Shown piece after piece: positions 1 to 10,982 of a stretch of DNA of 64,000 nt (positions within the stretch are counted from its first letter, which is position 1; every line of letters begins with the position of its first letter). Both the position numbers and the translations under genes were made by a program. The notes under the pieces are model-generated. The model did not search any database, had not been told where the DNA came from, and worked only from the letters and a program-made list of their open reading frames with translations. The stretch is taken from the NCBI GenBank assembly GCA_014843695.1, contig CM026390.1, positions 97,706,210 to 97,770,209 on the forward strand. Direction: 5' to 3'. Origin of the DNA: Archivesica marissinica (taxonomy: Eukaryota; Mollusca; Bivalvia; Venerida; Vesicomyidae).

Positions 1-805
1 TAATTGATTTGTTGCCTGGACATAGCCATATATGTCTGTGGACCATATATATATGGTAAATAATGCCATCACATTATGCCTGTTTGTCTAGAAACTGGAT
101 ACATGCATATTCATGAGCAGAGCATGCGATAATGTAGGAATATTGTGGACATGGTTAGCCAATACGAATAATTCTAGACTGAATAAACGCATTGTACTTT
201 GGGCAAACATTAAATCTGCTAATTGTATGTTTTATTTCGTCAAAAAGCACTTTGCTGATAACAATTTTGTTGAATTTTGTAATTTGTATGTATCCAATTT
301 CTAACATACATTTGTAGATCGTGTAGAAAAATCTGATATTGTAAAATATGTAACCGAGTGGTCGTCCTCTATAATAAACTTTACTTGTACATCTGGGAGA
401 GGTCTCAAACAATTCAGACCATGTATGTATGTATCTTTTTATTGATCACAAGAAACAGCTACCATTTAATCCATTCTCGATCAGATCGAGGTTGATAATT
501 GATCTTTTAACATATTTCTTAATCTGCACATTAGTGCCCCTTATCAATTCAGTGACACCTATATATTTTAATTCCTATTCTTGGTTTTATATTATAAATA
601 CCTTTGAATTTTGCCCTACTTATGTGATAGTCTTACTGTGAGTGTCTTGTAATTATCTGATGTGTACTGGTGTACTGTTGTTATTGTTTAAGCATAGTGT
701 ATATAATATATGATAAGTTTTATAAGTTTATTTTCAATATGTCATCAATCCTATTAATTAAGGCCCATGAGGTTACATAGAACATGAAAATGGCAAGTAA
801 AGTGC
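1..805. other. AT-rich DNA, no gene recognised
   Basis: Only short open frames without recognisable motifs on either strand. No splice-bounded exon, RNA gene or repeat element could be supported. Confidence 0.5.
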
Positions 806-912
806 GATACATATACAATACATGCATACATATACAATACATGCATACATATACACTACATGCATACATATACAATACATGCATACATATACAATACATG
901 CATACATACACA
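806..912. repeat. 19-bp minisatellite
   Basis: About five to six head-to-tail copies of a 19-bp unit, tacatatacaatacatgca, with a single-base variant (caatac to cactac) in one copy. The small open frames here reflect the repeat only. Confidence 0.9.
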
Positions 913-2474
913 ATAATAATATAAGACGGAGAAGGTTCCTATATAAGTATTGCATGTTATTACTACTTACAATTTCTTAGGTATATCTACGTCTTAAAAC
1001 CAAATTTAAATATACATACTATTTAATAGCATCCCCATATCGATAAATGTCGCGTTATATAAGTCATAGTACATAGAAATTGTGCTTGCTTCCAAGAAGT
1101 GTATCACAGCGTGTAACCTATCCGGTGATTGAGTCAGTCGCCATATCGATTACCCCGCGGTGATAACCTCCTCGGAATGTACATGGATGAGATGAGCATT
1201 AATAAAGATTAAAACTCTGTGCAAGCGTCTTCCACCGGTGTGTCCACGCCATGGGGCCATGATGTTATCACCACTAAGCGTATTATTATTATTATAAATG
1301 CTAAACTATACGTTGACTTTATAATAATATTTCTGACAACTATTTGAGTCAGTATTGATTTAGCGGCGCATCAGCAAAGTTCAGGCTGTATCGCGACTGG
1401 TTAAGTATATTGCAATACTATACAAGATTGATAAAAATGTATGTTTTAAAATTTGAATGACGAAAGGTCAATTGCAGCAACAAGCCATTCAACTATAATG
1501 GTAAAAACGTCCGTTGTAAAATAGCAGGTAAAGCAGTAATCATCTTTAATGTATGGATAGTATGTGATTATTTTTTTAAAAAGCAATGATGTATTTAAAG
1601 CTACACTACATCGGTAAAACATCAAATATCTACAGAAAGTAATTTCCTATAATACGGTATCATTTGTTCCCAAATATTTGTCACAGAATCTGATTATTCA
1701 TCTAATAAACAAGTGTCGTAAACGTCAGACAAGCGCTGTATACGATGTTTGTTGACATTACAAAATACTGTAAATCAACACTTATGGTACAGATTTACCG
1801 TTATATAACAACATGTGTGTCTGTGTATATTTATTTCTAGACTGATTAGATTTAAATAATCTCTTATTTATTTTTAATCAACTTAACGACAGTATCACGC
1901 GTAGCATAGATTCCAATAATAAACAAATGTACAATTCAGGTGCGTGGCTGACCGTTATATGAAATCTTACTTTCCCTTTTAGTGAATTTGTAGACAAGAA
2001 CATTGTTTATTGGTTAGTGTTAATGTTGGAATTATTTCAAAAGAATTTGTTGTACAAATGCTATTTATATGTAAAATACGTTATTCTTTTGTTTTTTGTG
2101 ATGTAATGTCGCTTTAATATCGACTGTGTCGAAAAGCTCTGGAATTGTCATAACCGTATAATATTGTTGACGAATGAATGAGTGCTAAATCTAAGAAGTC
2201 ATTCAAGATGAGTTCCATAGTATTGAGTAATGGCATGGTATGCACCATGGTCAAGGTGGATTATCTCTAATGAATGTGTGAAACGGGTATGTCCCATTCT
2301 TAGTCGTGATATGATTGTTTCCTCTATACCATTGAAGCGATACGCAGAAGATTGTTCATCAATGTTTGGCTTTAATTAACTGAAGTGTATTGAATTGTAT
2401 AGTATTCCAAATAGTTTGCCATTTTGAATTAATAAAAACATGAATTGATTACCTAGCTTCAATGTATGGACTTT
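913..2474. other. AT-rich DNA, no gene recognised
   Basis: No long open frame, recognisable motif or repeat element. A short stretch near 1364-1386 resembles part of the RNase H remnant near 2705, but it is too short to call. Confidence 0.45.
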
Positions 2475-2700
2475 TAGAAGTTACATCTTCTAGAATATCT
2501 TTTGCACTTTGATCAGCCATTTCATTGTCACGAAAACCAATATGAATTGGTATCCAGCAATATGTAGCATGCTTAGTCAATGTAGTATCTGTATGTTTAA
2601 GAAGTAACTTGTGCATAAAGGGATGCTTAATGTTTGTTTTCTATTGACTGTAATACAGATAAAGAGTCTGAAAGAATCATAAATGTTTAATATTCTACCA
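2475..2700 (-). pseudogene. LINE RNase H domain remnant
   Basis: Read on the minus strand, this stretch contains the typical end of a retroelement RNase H domain: a WIP.H.G segment, then a NE-AD pair (DNEMADQSAKDI) about 10 residues later. Upstream, in a shifted frame, there is a degraded D.S...LQS-like stretch. This arrangement is known from the RNase H domains carried after the reverse transcriptase in I-, Loa- and related non-LTR retrotransposons. Frameshifts separate the two blocks and no reverse transcriptase is visible upstream, so it is a dead fragment. The clade cannot be assigned. Confidence 0.6.
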
Positions 2701-3001
2701 CGTGACGCATCAGCAAAATTCGAGGCTAAATCAATAGCCGCTGAAAAGTACCTTGTTTAATATAATAGCAAATATTATAAAAAGTGCATTTCCTAATCGA
2801 CAATCACTAGCAATTGTATAATTTACTGTAATGAACAAACCTCTTCACATACTCCTAATCTTAGTAATAATATATAATTATTTTGTAATTTGCAGCCATT
2901 TATTATTAGTAATCGTTTCGTATGTGTATATACACACTTATCAGTTTTAACTTAGCCAACTTTAGAAGTCCTGATGCGCATCCCCTAATACCGTAAGTGA
3001 C

Positions 3002-3032
3002 TCATCATCAACATCATCATCATCATCATCAT
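3002..3032. repeat. (ATC)n microsatellite
   Basis: A run of ATC/CAT trinucleotides with one interruption (caac). Confidence 0.9.
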
Positions 3033-3151
3033 GCAACTCTAACACGAAACAAGCAAATTTCCAAATACTAATAGTGCCTGATAAATATACATGTAATTCA
3101 TCATGTTGATGACGACTGCATGAATGTATATAATTATATACATGTATATAT

Positions 3152-3267
3152 CAACATCCAACTCAAAACAAACATAGACATCCAACTCAAAACAAACATA
3201 GACATCCAACTCAAAACAAACATAGACATCCAACTCAAAACAAACATAGACATCCAACTCAAACCAA
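3152..3267. repeat. 24-bp minisatellite
   Basis: Nearly five perfect head-to-tail copies of a 24-bp unit containing catccaactcaaaacaaac. A 24-bp period keeps all frames open, which creates a short repetitive open frame on the minus strand (DVYVCFEL) with no sign of being a gene. Confidence 0.9.
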
Positions 3268-3471
3268 CATAGATAACATATTTACTTGAAAACTCTTTTC
3301 TTCAGTTTCAGTATCGAGCTTACCAGAAATAATGAAACATAATCGTCTGAGTTGCCTTTTACTGGATCATTAAATATTTTGTTCGGAAGTAGTTAGCTAC
3401 GGGGAGTGCATATTGTGTTCATTTCCTGTAGACGCCATCCTCTCTATTGTCCCTATGCTTATAAATATATA

Positions 3472-4334
3472 CTCAATTCCAAAATAAAGTGTGCACTTTG
3501 TTTTCTGTGATTTCTCATCGCCTATTTAACCGAAAGCCTATCCATTTGGTACTAAGCTTTAGATCAGACCCTGTAGAATATGTCAGAAATATCAGATTTT
3601 AAGTCACGGTCAGTTTAAGTAGCTTTTTTTATGCGAGAAAGGAGTCGGTGCTAAAATCAAAGTTGCAAAAGTACTCAAAGCATCAGGTCACATTCAAAAA
3701 TGCATTTAAAGTTGTTTTAATCGCAGTTCTGGTGGGTTATTTTCGATCAGTATCTTGTGTGCGCACCTCTGCTGTTGATGCAGGCGGCAATTCGACTTCG
3801 CATAGACCGCACGTAACGTCTGATTACTGTGTCAGGGATGTTATCCCACTCTTGCACGAGGGCGTTTGCCAAGTCCCTCAGATTGTGGATATTTCCTCGG
3901 GATCGCACCCTTCTGCCAAGGTAATCCCAGATATGCTCGATTGGGTTCATATCCGGGCATATAGCAGGCCAGGGAAGCACGTCAACGTTGTTCCTGCTGA
4001 GAATGCTTGGATACGTTGATTTTCGCTCAATCTTGGCATGTTCGTTGTGTACCAATGTGAACTCAAATGTGATTTAACCGTTATGTAAGACATAAGGATT
4101 ACACTAATACAAGTTTCCGGTGACATGTATATTTTCCTCGGGCTGCACGTGCAAATCATGCGAAATCAAGTCTCACAGACTGGACTGACATGTTTTGCAT
4201 ACCACGTGGTAGATTATGCAATTGATCGATGACAACTATATTTGAGGTATACTATGCGAAATTTCTAACCGATACGTCTTCTAAATAGTGAAATATTCTA
4301 AATTCAAAAGTGCACACTTTATTTTGGAATTGAG
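3472..4334 (-). mobile_element. Tc1/mariner-like DNA transposon remnant
   Basis: An 863-bp element bounded by perfect 28-bp terminal inverted repeats (3472-3499 and 4307-4334; each outer end reads CTCAATTCC on its own strand). It sits between TA dinucleotides within TATATA on both sides (3466-3471, 4335-4340), as expected for Tc1/mariner insertion at TA. It is shorter than an autonomous Tc1 element (about 1.3-1.7 kb), so it has lost most of its transposase and could only move with help from another element. Confidence 0.75.
3747..4055 (-). pseudogene. Tc1-like transposase C-terminal fragment
   Basis: A 102-residue open frame inside the terminal repeats. It carries the hallmark C-terminal block of Tc1-family DDE transposases: a VLPWPA segment, PDMNPIEH containing the third catalytic acidic residue (E), and WD.LGRRVR. 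A helical tail follows (NLRDLANALVQEWDNIP). The region that should hold the second catalytic aspartate (D-N-x-H pattern) is degraded at the start of the frame. The N-terminal DNA-binding domain and first aspartate are absent. This is a non-functional internal-deletion derivative. A long open frame on the opposite strand (3648-4019) is its antisense shadow. Confidence 0.8.
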
Positions 4335-4634
4335 TATATATTGTTTTATTCTTGAGCTTGGGTAATATATTTCCGCAGTATGTGTACGTGCTTATGCCTC
4401 TGTTTGTAGGTGCTCACTGTTTATCCATCGCGCATCCACTTTGGAATATGCATGTGACATCGTGCTTCATCATATGTATTATATTTAGCCATGTTAAGTT
4501 CTGTAATGTATTAGTTTGTACTGTTTGTTCGTGCAATATGTGCATGGGTTTGTAGAGTAAGATTACCGCTACGTCCCCGTGTTCATGATGTTACTGCGGT
4601 CTACCACGATGTGGGAATATCATGATAATTCCTT
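4335..4634. other. No feature seen
   Basis: Anonymous sequence between the Tc1-like element and the 135/140-bp tandem repeat; no motif recognised. Confidence 0.4.
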
Positions 4635-4970
4635 GTGGCCGGCATGCCATCGAAATTCTGAGCATGTTCACTGTTCGGGAAAGTGATAATATAATAGTTC
4701 CTGGTTAGCTCACAATGTACACGTTACGTTCTAAGGTCGTCATGTGCTCGCGATGCTTCGTTAGCGATCGTGGCCGGCATGCCATCGTTGCGAAATTCTG
4801 AGCATGTTCACTATTCGAGAAAGTGATAATGTAATAATTCCTGGTTAGCTCACAATGTACACGTTACGTACTAAGGTCGTCATGTGCTCGCGATACTTCG
4901 TGAGCGATCGTGGCCGACATGCCATCGTTGCGACATTCTGAGCATGTTCACTATTCGGGACAGCATCGTG
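4635..4970. repeat. 135-140-bp tandem repeat, about 2.4 copies
   Basis: Copies start at 4635, 4770 and 4910, each opening with gtggccg(g/a)catgccatcg and containing a conserved tgagcatgttcact stretch. The copies differ by a few substitutions and a 4-5-bp indel. The third copy is truncated where the sequence runs into a candidate promoter/LTR-like segment. Confidence 0.85.
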
Positions 4971-5801
4971 TTGTAGTCGTGTTATACTCATGTTGTGCTC
5001 TGCATTGTACGTAGTCTGGTCCTGTAGTTGGTACTACACACGTATGGGCATCGTACAGTAAAGTCGACGCGACATGAACACGACTTAGTCACGATTGTCA
5101 TATGTTGTGTACCATTGACACGAGTACGATATGTATTTTCTTGGGGGAAGCAGAGTAAGTCCTTGTCACGAGTAGAATACGATGTTAGTACGAATACGAT
5201 ACGTGTAGAACACGACATAATGCGAAGGAAGTAACGAGAGCTGGCTTAGATGCGCACATCTTAAAGACGTCCTTAACCCGATAGCCTCAGGATTGGTCAC
5301 GTGGAGCCGAGCCGGTGAGGCTAGAACATCATGGGTATATAAATGACCACTTTATCTCAGGTTTTAGTAGAGTCCAGCAAATTGAATTTAGATCCAGTAG
5401 ATACACACAGTATGTCCTTCGAATCTTTTCCAGTTGCCAGGGTAGCGAAGAGTGATGGCCAGGCTCCGGGGGGTTTCCCATGAAGGTCGTCTGCCTCTAT
5501 ATCCTTGGACCGACCCGATCCAGCAGCTCCAGAAACAAGGCCGGTTCCACACACAGGAAGTTCTGGAACCACACCAGAGGCACTCGTGCCGGCTCGTGTA
5601 GCAGACCCGATGATGTAGCCAGTTAGAATACCTATGTAAATATGTATGTCTATACGGTAGACCTAATGGTATAGTTATATTAACATACATAACTTTGCTT
5701 GTATTCAGTATTTGTGTAATACAGCCATCACATGTACACACGTGTAATAAAACAAACTTGAAATGATTCTGATTGGTCGCGGCATGGCAGCTTGCAATAC
5801 A
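4939..5801 (+). mobile_element. Possible solo LTR or promoter-like element
   Basis: The segment starts with TG and ends with CA, with the same five bases (cattc) on either side (4934-4938 and 5802-5806), as a 5-bp target duplication would give. Inside are a TATA-box-like TATATAAA (5336-5343) and, 410 bp later, an AATAAA (5746-5751), the order found in an LTR. No second copy exists in the window. The left edge lies inside a tandem repeat whose other copies carry a similar attctgag junction, so the boundary could be coincidental. Confidence 0.25.
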
Positions 5802-5806
5802 CATTC

Positions 5807-6146
5807 GACGTATACATGTAGTTTGTGTTCATGCTTTATTTGTTGAAAATCAACTGCTTAGATAAAAAAATACTAAATATGCAAAAATTAAGTTGGAAGT
5901 ATGGTTCTTGCGGAATGCATTTCCTATCAATACCATAGTATTCATAGATCAAGTTACAATATTCCCTTCGTATTTGAGTAATTCTCTGAAAATTCTACGG
6001 ACAAAAATAATTTAATTTATAATAAAATGATGATAATTGAGTTATTCCTCTCACTGGCCTCCATCTATCTTTAGTGCAAGTTTCATTGAAGTATCTTCAG
6101 TAATTCTTGAGATATTCTCCGGAAAAAAGTTACACAGACAGTTGTG
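5807..6146. other. Gypsy insertion left flank, possible repeat end
   Basis: Contains a stretch (ttcttgagatattctccgg, then ttacacagacag) that resembles the 3' ends of dispersed invertebrate repeats. No gene recognised. Confidence 0.3.
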
Positions 6147-6150
6147 TGTA

Positions 6151-6675
6151 TGTAGACCGGGGAGTTTATAGATATAACAAACTCTGGTTGTTTTCGTATT
6201 TTCGTATATATGGATATAAAGAGCCAGAGTCCGGCTATCAGCTGATACATATAATGTATATATGTATATATTTACTAGTATAGTATATATTAAGGTAAAC
6301 AGGATAGCTTTTCAACTTATCCGTTTGACTAGTAGAGTAAGAGTGTGGGATAAGCGTCTTGAACAAGTTAGTTGGAAAGTGCACCTAATTAGTTGAGTTA
6401 GTTCACTCATTCACACATCTGACCGGATTGTCACTCACAATCACTCACCCATAATACTTTATACACAATAGTAGTGAAGACTAGTATATATTATACAAAG
6501 ACATAGTATGGGACCAGGCTATATAATTATGATATGATTCAGACCAGTGATTTTATTAGGCCATATAGGGGACACTATTGGGTGGTATGCTTGCAGCAGG
6601 GTTTGGAAATTATGATGTACATGTACTAAATATCAATAATTATTACTCTTTTAGATAAATATGACATGGGTTACA
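6151..6675 (-). repeat. Gypsy 3' LTR
   Basis: A 525-bp copy, about 1.1% diverged from the other LTR by eye (about six substitutions and a 2-bp indel near 6627). Its inner edge is preceded on the minus strand by a polypurine tract. Confidence 0.93.
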
Positions 6676-6678
6676 TAG

Positions 6679-6689
6679 TTCCCCCTCTT
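6679..6689 (-). promoter_or_regulatory. Polypurine tract
   Basis: The minus strand reads AAGAGGGGGAA, ending three bases before the 3' LTR. This is the expected primer for plus-strand synthesis. Confidence 0.75.
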
Positions 6690-7247
6690 GGAGAAAAGGT
6701 CTCCTGACGTTTTAATTACCTGAAACTAAATGAATATTGTAGATCAATCCAAATAATCAAGCTATATAATAACAATTTTATTTACTGCATCGTTCACTAT
6801 CCAACATCCGACATTGTCAACTGAAATAATTTTACAACCTGAAATAAAAACATAACAACCAATACAATGTAATTAAAGATACTAATGTAACGATCATTAG
6901 TTAAGTATTACACCGTACATGTGTATGTTCAATATGGCTGGCTTACAGGTATATGTCCACAATAAAGGACATATGCTACAAATCTGTTCCAACTATGTGG
7001 AGACCTGTAAAGGTAAGATTAACCTTCAAATTGGACAAACATGAACATTTACTATGAAATAAATAACAACCATTCCAAATGACATAATGGTACTAATGTA
7101 CGCGCATTGTATATATACTGACATAGAATGATTCGAACATTGCACTTATACAGTAAAATACCAGAAATAATACTACTGTAATAACACAGCGAAATACCAG
7201 AATACGGTATATTTTTAAACAATTAAAACTCAATATATCTTACTGTC
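6690..7247 (-). other. Gypsy 3' untranslated region, no env
   Basis: About 560 bp between the end of the pol tail and the polypurine tract. No open frame with a signal peptide or membrane segment, so there is no envelope-like gene. Confidence 0.65.
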
Positions 7248-7895
7248 TTACACATAGTACACAACCTTGTCAGTGTTTGGTACTGCTGTCAATGGGACCA
7301 CCCATTCTCCATACCGGTCCGGTGGCTTCCTTTGGCGCACCGGACGACGGGTCGGTTCAGGAGTTTGGGCATTGCCAGCAGGGACGACAACAGGTTGGTC
7401 TATTATGGACTCTAAATGTGAGACAGATCTCTGTACTGATGGTTCTGAGGTGGTGTTATAAGATATATCATGAATCTGTGAAGATTCAGGTATTGTACTA
7501 CCGGTACCAAGTAAACTGGGTACAGAGGGTTGAGATGTCGCAGAGTTAGATCTGGTTGAGTGTTGCACTCCTGGATTGTTCTCGACGATACGGCTAGGAA
7601 TATGGGTTGGACTACCAGTAGTCGCAGGAACCATCCTAGGTATATTCGGAGGCAGCAATCCAGGGTGATTATGCTTTCGCAAAGCTGGAGGTCTGTATAG
7701 TTTGACGCTTTCGCCTTCGCTATCTAAATCGGAACTATCAGATTGGATTGCGTGAGGTACATGTACTGGTGGTGTCTTGAGATTGGTTCTGGCCAACTCC
7801 TTGCGGATAGGGCCTATCTCAGATTCTACACTTACATCCACCGTCGGTGTATCTCTGGGTACACAATTGAATGGCAGGAGCATATTCCTATGCAA
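7248..7895 (-). pseudogene. pol: Gypsy pol C-terminal tail, frame-shifted
   Basis: About 215 residues in the -1 frame relative to the main pol frame, overlapping it by 64 bases. It begins with LHRNMLLPF, the segment that normally follows the integrase C-terminal domain. A low-complexity Ser/Pro/Thr-rich region follows, and it ends in RRPVRQRKPPDRYGEW, a basic motif often seen at the C-terminus of animal Gypsy Pol. The switch near 7890-7900 is best explained by a one-base loss in this copy. A sequencing error or a second programmed shift cannot be excluded. No ATG supports independent translation. Confidence 0.7.
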
Positions 7896-10789
7896 CGTCC
7901 GATTGGTCCTTTGCCATTCTCAAGTTGTACACGAAATACTGGTATGTCGGGGTTCGGCATAGCTAGCACAACATAAGGGTCGCGATCCCATCTGTCTGCT
8001 AGCTTATGTGTCCCCTTGATACCGACTTTCTTTACAAGTACACGGTCTCCAACTTCTATCTTGGACTCACGAACTTTACAGTCGTACCTGTCCTTGTTCT
8101 TGGCAGCCTGCCTGCCAGCTTCATTGGCAGCTACCCTATATGCATATTCTAGCCGGTTCTTTAGTTTGGCTACATATGTCGTAGGTGTGAATTCACCAAT
8201 GTCTTGTGGATCTGTGCCTAAGTAGGCATCGACAGAAAGTCGAGGATGCCACCCAAACATTAAATAGTGTGGCGAAAACCCGGTTGCGTCACTCTTGGTA
8301 CCATTGTATGCCTGAACAAGAGGGGCGATATACGATTTCCAGTCGCTCTTTTGGTGTTCCTCTAAGGTACCAAGCATGCACAGAAGAGTGCCGTTGAATC
8401 GTTCTGCTGAACCATTACCCATAGGGTGGTACGGCGTTGTACGGCTTTTACGAATGCCCGTGAGCTTACACATTTCCTGTATAGTCCTACTAAGAAAATT
8501 TCGACCTTGGTCACTGTGAAGTCGCTCGGGAAAACCATAAAACCGGAAATAATGGTCATACAAGGCCTTGGCAGTGGTTTGTGCAGTCTGGTTGCGACAT
8601 GACACTGCTTGAGCATATCTGGTGAAGTGATCCACTATAACCAGTATGTTTTCCACACCACCTTTGCTAGGTTCGAGCTTTAAAAAGTCGATGCACACTA
8701 GCTCCATAGGTCTAGAGGTAAAAATTGGTACAAGCTCGGCGAAAGGTTTGACAGGGGTCTTCCGTCTAATACATGAGCTACAATTGGTGATGTACTTGTT
8801 AACATACTCTTCCAACCCAGGCCAGTAAAACCGTTGTCTGGCCAGCCAAAGGGTCTTTTCCTTGCCCTGGTGACCAGCATCGTCATGAATACCCTTCAAG
8901 GCAATAGTCCTGTGGGATTCAGGTAAAACAAGTTGACGAACTGACTGGCCGTCCAAGACAGCGGTTCTGTACAGAATTCCCTCATCGAGATGAAGTCTGT
9001 TCCATTCTCGGAGAAAACGCTGTACAGCTTTTGACTCGGATCCTCTCCCTCTGGGAAGAAAACCGCTTTCGAGGAGGTCAATCACCCTTAAAATGGTAAA
9101 ATCATTCAATTGCTCAGCTTTCCAGTCAATCTTGTTAACATGTTCAGATTCAAACATCTCCTCATCGGCCGAATGAGGAGCTGCCGAATCTGATAAACAG
9201 TCGACAAGTGGTGTAGCATTTACAGCACCTTGAAAAATCGCTTTCATTTCTTCTTGAAAAACGTATCGACGAGATAAACCATCTGCGTCTCCGTTTTGGC
9301 TGCCACTACGGTATTCAATATAAAAATTGTAATTGGCTAATTCTGCTAGCCAACGGTGGCCTGTTGCATCAACCTTTGCAGAGGTTTTGACATAGGTTAA
9401 GGGATTATTGTCAGTAACCACCTTAAAGTCATTCCCACACAAGTAGTCATGGAATTTATCGGTGATACTCCACTTAAGGGCTAGAAATTCCATCTTGTGG
9501 GCGGGATAATTCCTCTCACTGGGTCTCAAACTTCGGGATGCGTATGCAATAACACGCTCCTTCCCGTCTTGGACCTGGTACAATACTGCTCCTAATCCAA
9601 GGGAGGATGCATCCGTGTGCAGAATAAAAGGTTGGGAATAGTCTGCATATGCCAAGATTGGGTGTGATGTTAATTTATCTTTGATTGTATCAAAGGCAGC
9701 TTGCTGGGCATCACCCCACATCCATGGAACGGGTGTCTTGGTCTTCTTCTTGGTCTTTTTCTTGGATTTTTTCTGGTTAAAACCATGTCCTTCTAATAAG
9801 GAGTTTAACGGCTGTACAATCTGGGCATAATCCTTTATAAATTTTCTGTAGTAGCCCGAGAATCCAAGAAATTGTCTGAGAGATTTCAGATCGTGACATG
9901 CTGGCCAATCTTTAACGGCGGAAACTTTACCGGGTTCCGTAGAAATACCTTGATCAGAAACGACATGACCCAAGTAAGTTACGGATATCTTGAAGAATTC
10001 GCATTTTGAAGGTTTAAGCTTCAAGTGATGCTGATCCAACCGTTGAAAGACGGATTCAATCCTCTCTATGTGTTCCTCAAATGTAGATGAGAAAATAAGG
10101 ATGTCATCTAAGAAAATTAAACATTCTCTAAGATGCATATCACCCATGCATTTTTCCATCAGTCGCTGGAAGGTTGCGGGTGCATTGGTGAGTCCGAAAC
10201 CCATCAGGTTCCACTCATAAAACCCCAGTGCTCCGACACTAAAAGCTGTTTTGGCCTTATCCTCTTCTGCAACTTCGACCTGCCAGTAGGCTGAATGTAG
10301 GTCAAGTTTACTAAAACATTTGGCAGAAGAAAGGACATCAATAGTGTCATCAAATCTGGGTAACATAAAAGCATCCTTTCGGGTCTTGTTGTTCAATCGA
10401 CGCCAATCCACACAAAACCTGAGTGCACCGGAGGATTTTCTAATCAAAACAACGTTAGAAGAGTAAGGACTATCAGACTCTCGAATAACGTCTGCCTCCA
10501 ACATTTCCTTTATGTGCTGACGCACTTCCTCATACATGGCTGGAGGGATTCGTCTGTATGGGTCTTTAAACGGTGTATTGTCCTCTAACACTATCTTGTG
10601 CTGTACAATATTTGTTTTACCCAAGTCCTGACTGTCTTTTGAAAATACATGTTTCCATTTACCCAGGACTTGTTGAAACCGCAAAACTTGAGACGGAGAC
10701 AAATTTGTATTGTCAACGTTGACACCCAGGTCTTCGAGAGAGGTATCTGAAGATGTATCCTGGCAAATATATGTAGAAAGATCATCCAC
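7832..10789 (-). CDS. pol: Gypsy pol: RT, RNase H, integrase
   Basis: A 985-residue open stretch of the Pol polyprotein, which copies the RNA into DNA and integrates it. The first possible start is GTG, so in life it would be made as part of Gag-Pol. The reverse transcriptase catalytic aspartates are D163 (KLDLHSAY) and D228-D229 (FLDDIL). RNase H has D393 (HTDASSLG), E434 and D460. A lysine-rich insert (residues about 340-352) separates RT from RNase H. Integrase has an HHCC finger (H635, H640, C670, C673), the DDE triad D701, D760, E796, and a C-terminal SH3/GPF-like segment near 930-942. All catalytic residues are present. The frame runs out of register near 7890; the true C-terminal tail continues in an overlapping frame. 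Confidence 0.95.
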   Translation of the reverse strand: MDDLSTYICQDTSSDTSLEDLGVNVDNTNLSPSQVLRFQQVLGKWKHVFSKDSQDLGKTNIVQHKIVLEDNTPFKDPYRRIPPAMYEEVRQHIKEMLEADVIRESDSPYSSNVVLIRKSSGALRFCVDWRRLNNKTRKDAFMLPRFDDTIDVLSSAKCFSKLDLHSAYWQVEVAEEDKAKTAFSVGALGFYEWNLMGFGLTNAPATFQRLMEKCMGDMHLRECLIFLDDILIFSSTFEEHIERIESVFQRLDQHHLKLKPSKCEFFKISVTYLGHVVSDQGISTEPGKVSAVKDWPACHDLKSLRQFLGFSGYYRKFIKDYAQIVQPLNSLLEGHGFNQKKSKKKTKKKTKTPVPWMWGDAQQAAFDTIKDKLTSHPILAYADYSQPFILHTDASSLGLGAVLYQVQDGKERVIAYASRSLRPSERNYPAHKMEFLALKWSITDKFHDYLCGNDFKVVTDNNPLTYVKTSAKVDATGHRWLAELANYNFYIEYRSGSQNGDADGLSRRYVFQEEMKAIFQGAVNATPLVDCLSDSAAPHSADEEMFESEHVNKIDWKAEQLNDFTILRVIDLLESGFLPRGRGSESKAVQRFLREWNRLHLDEGILYRTAVLDGQSVRQLVLPESHRTIALKGIHDDAGHQGKEKTLWLARQRFYWPGLEEYVNKYITNCSSCIRRKTPVKPFAELVPIFTSRPMELVCIDFLKLEPSKGGVENILVIVDHFTRYAQAVSCRNQTAQTTAKALYDHYFRFYGFPERLHSDQGRNFLSRTIQEMCKLTGIRKSRTTPYHPMGNGSAERFNGTLLCMLGTLEEHQKSDWKSYIAPLVQAYNGTKSDATGFSPHYLMFGWHPRLSVDAYLGTDPQDIGEFTPTTYVAKLKNRLEYAYRVAANEAGRQAAKNKDRYDCKVRESKIEVGDRVLVKKVGIKGTHKLADRWDRDPYVVLAMPNPDIPVFRVQLENGKGPIGRCIGICSCHSIVYPEIHRRWM

Positions 10790-10982
10790 AACTGTTGCTT
10801 CAGAAATTTCACAAATCTGTGTTTTGGGTTTAAAAGATAGTCTTCGCAGTCATATTACAAATCCTGACTGGGACTTTAACTGTGGATTGTTGATTGACTT
10901 TAACAATCCGAGGACATACTGTATAACCTGTAACAGTTTCAGGTGTCTCAGTGACAACAGATGAGATGTTGTTGTCGAAATT

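Noticed and set aside
3648..4019. 123-codon plus-strand open frame
   Set aside because: Antisense of the Tc1-like transposase fragment, which has clear family motifs on the minus strand.
5388..5804. 138-codon minus-strand open frame
   Set aside because: No motif, lies inside the candidate LTR-like segment, and competing frames on both strands are similar in length.
6690..7247. Envelope gene in the Gypsy element
   Set aside because: No open frame of useful length, signal peptide or membrane segment between pol and the 3' LTR.
7277..7549. Small plus-strand open frames within the Gypsy pol region
   Set aside because: They are antisense to pol and lack motifs.
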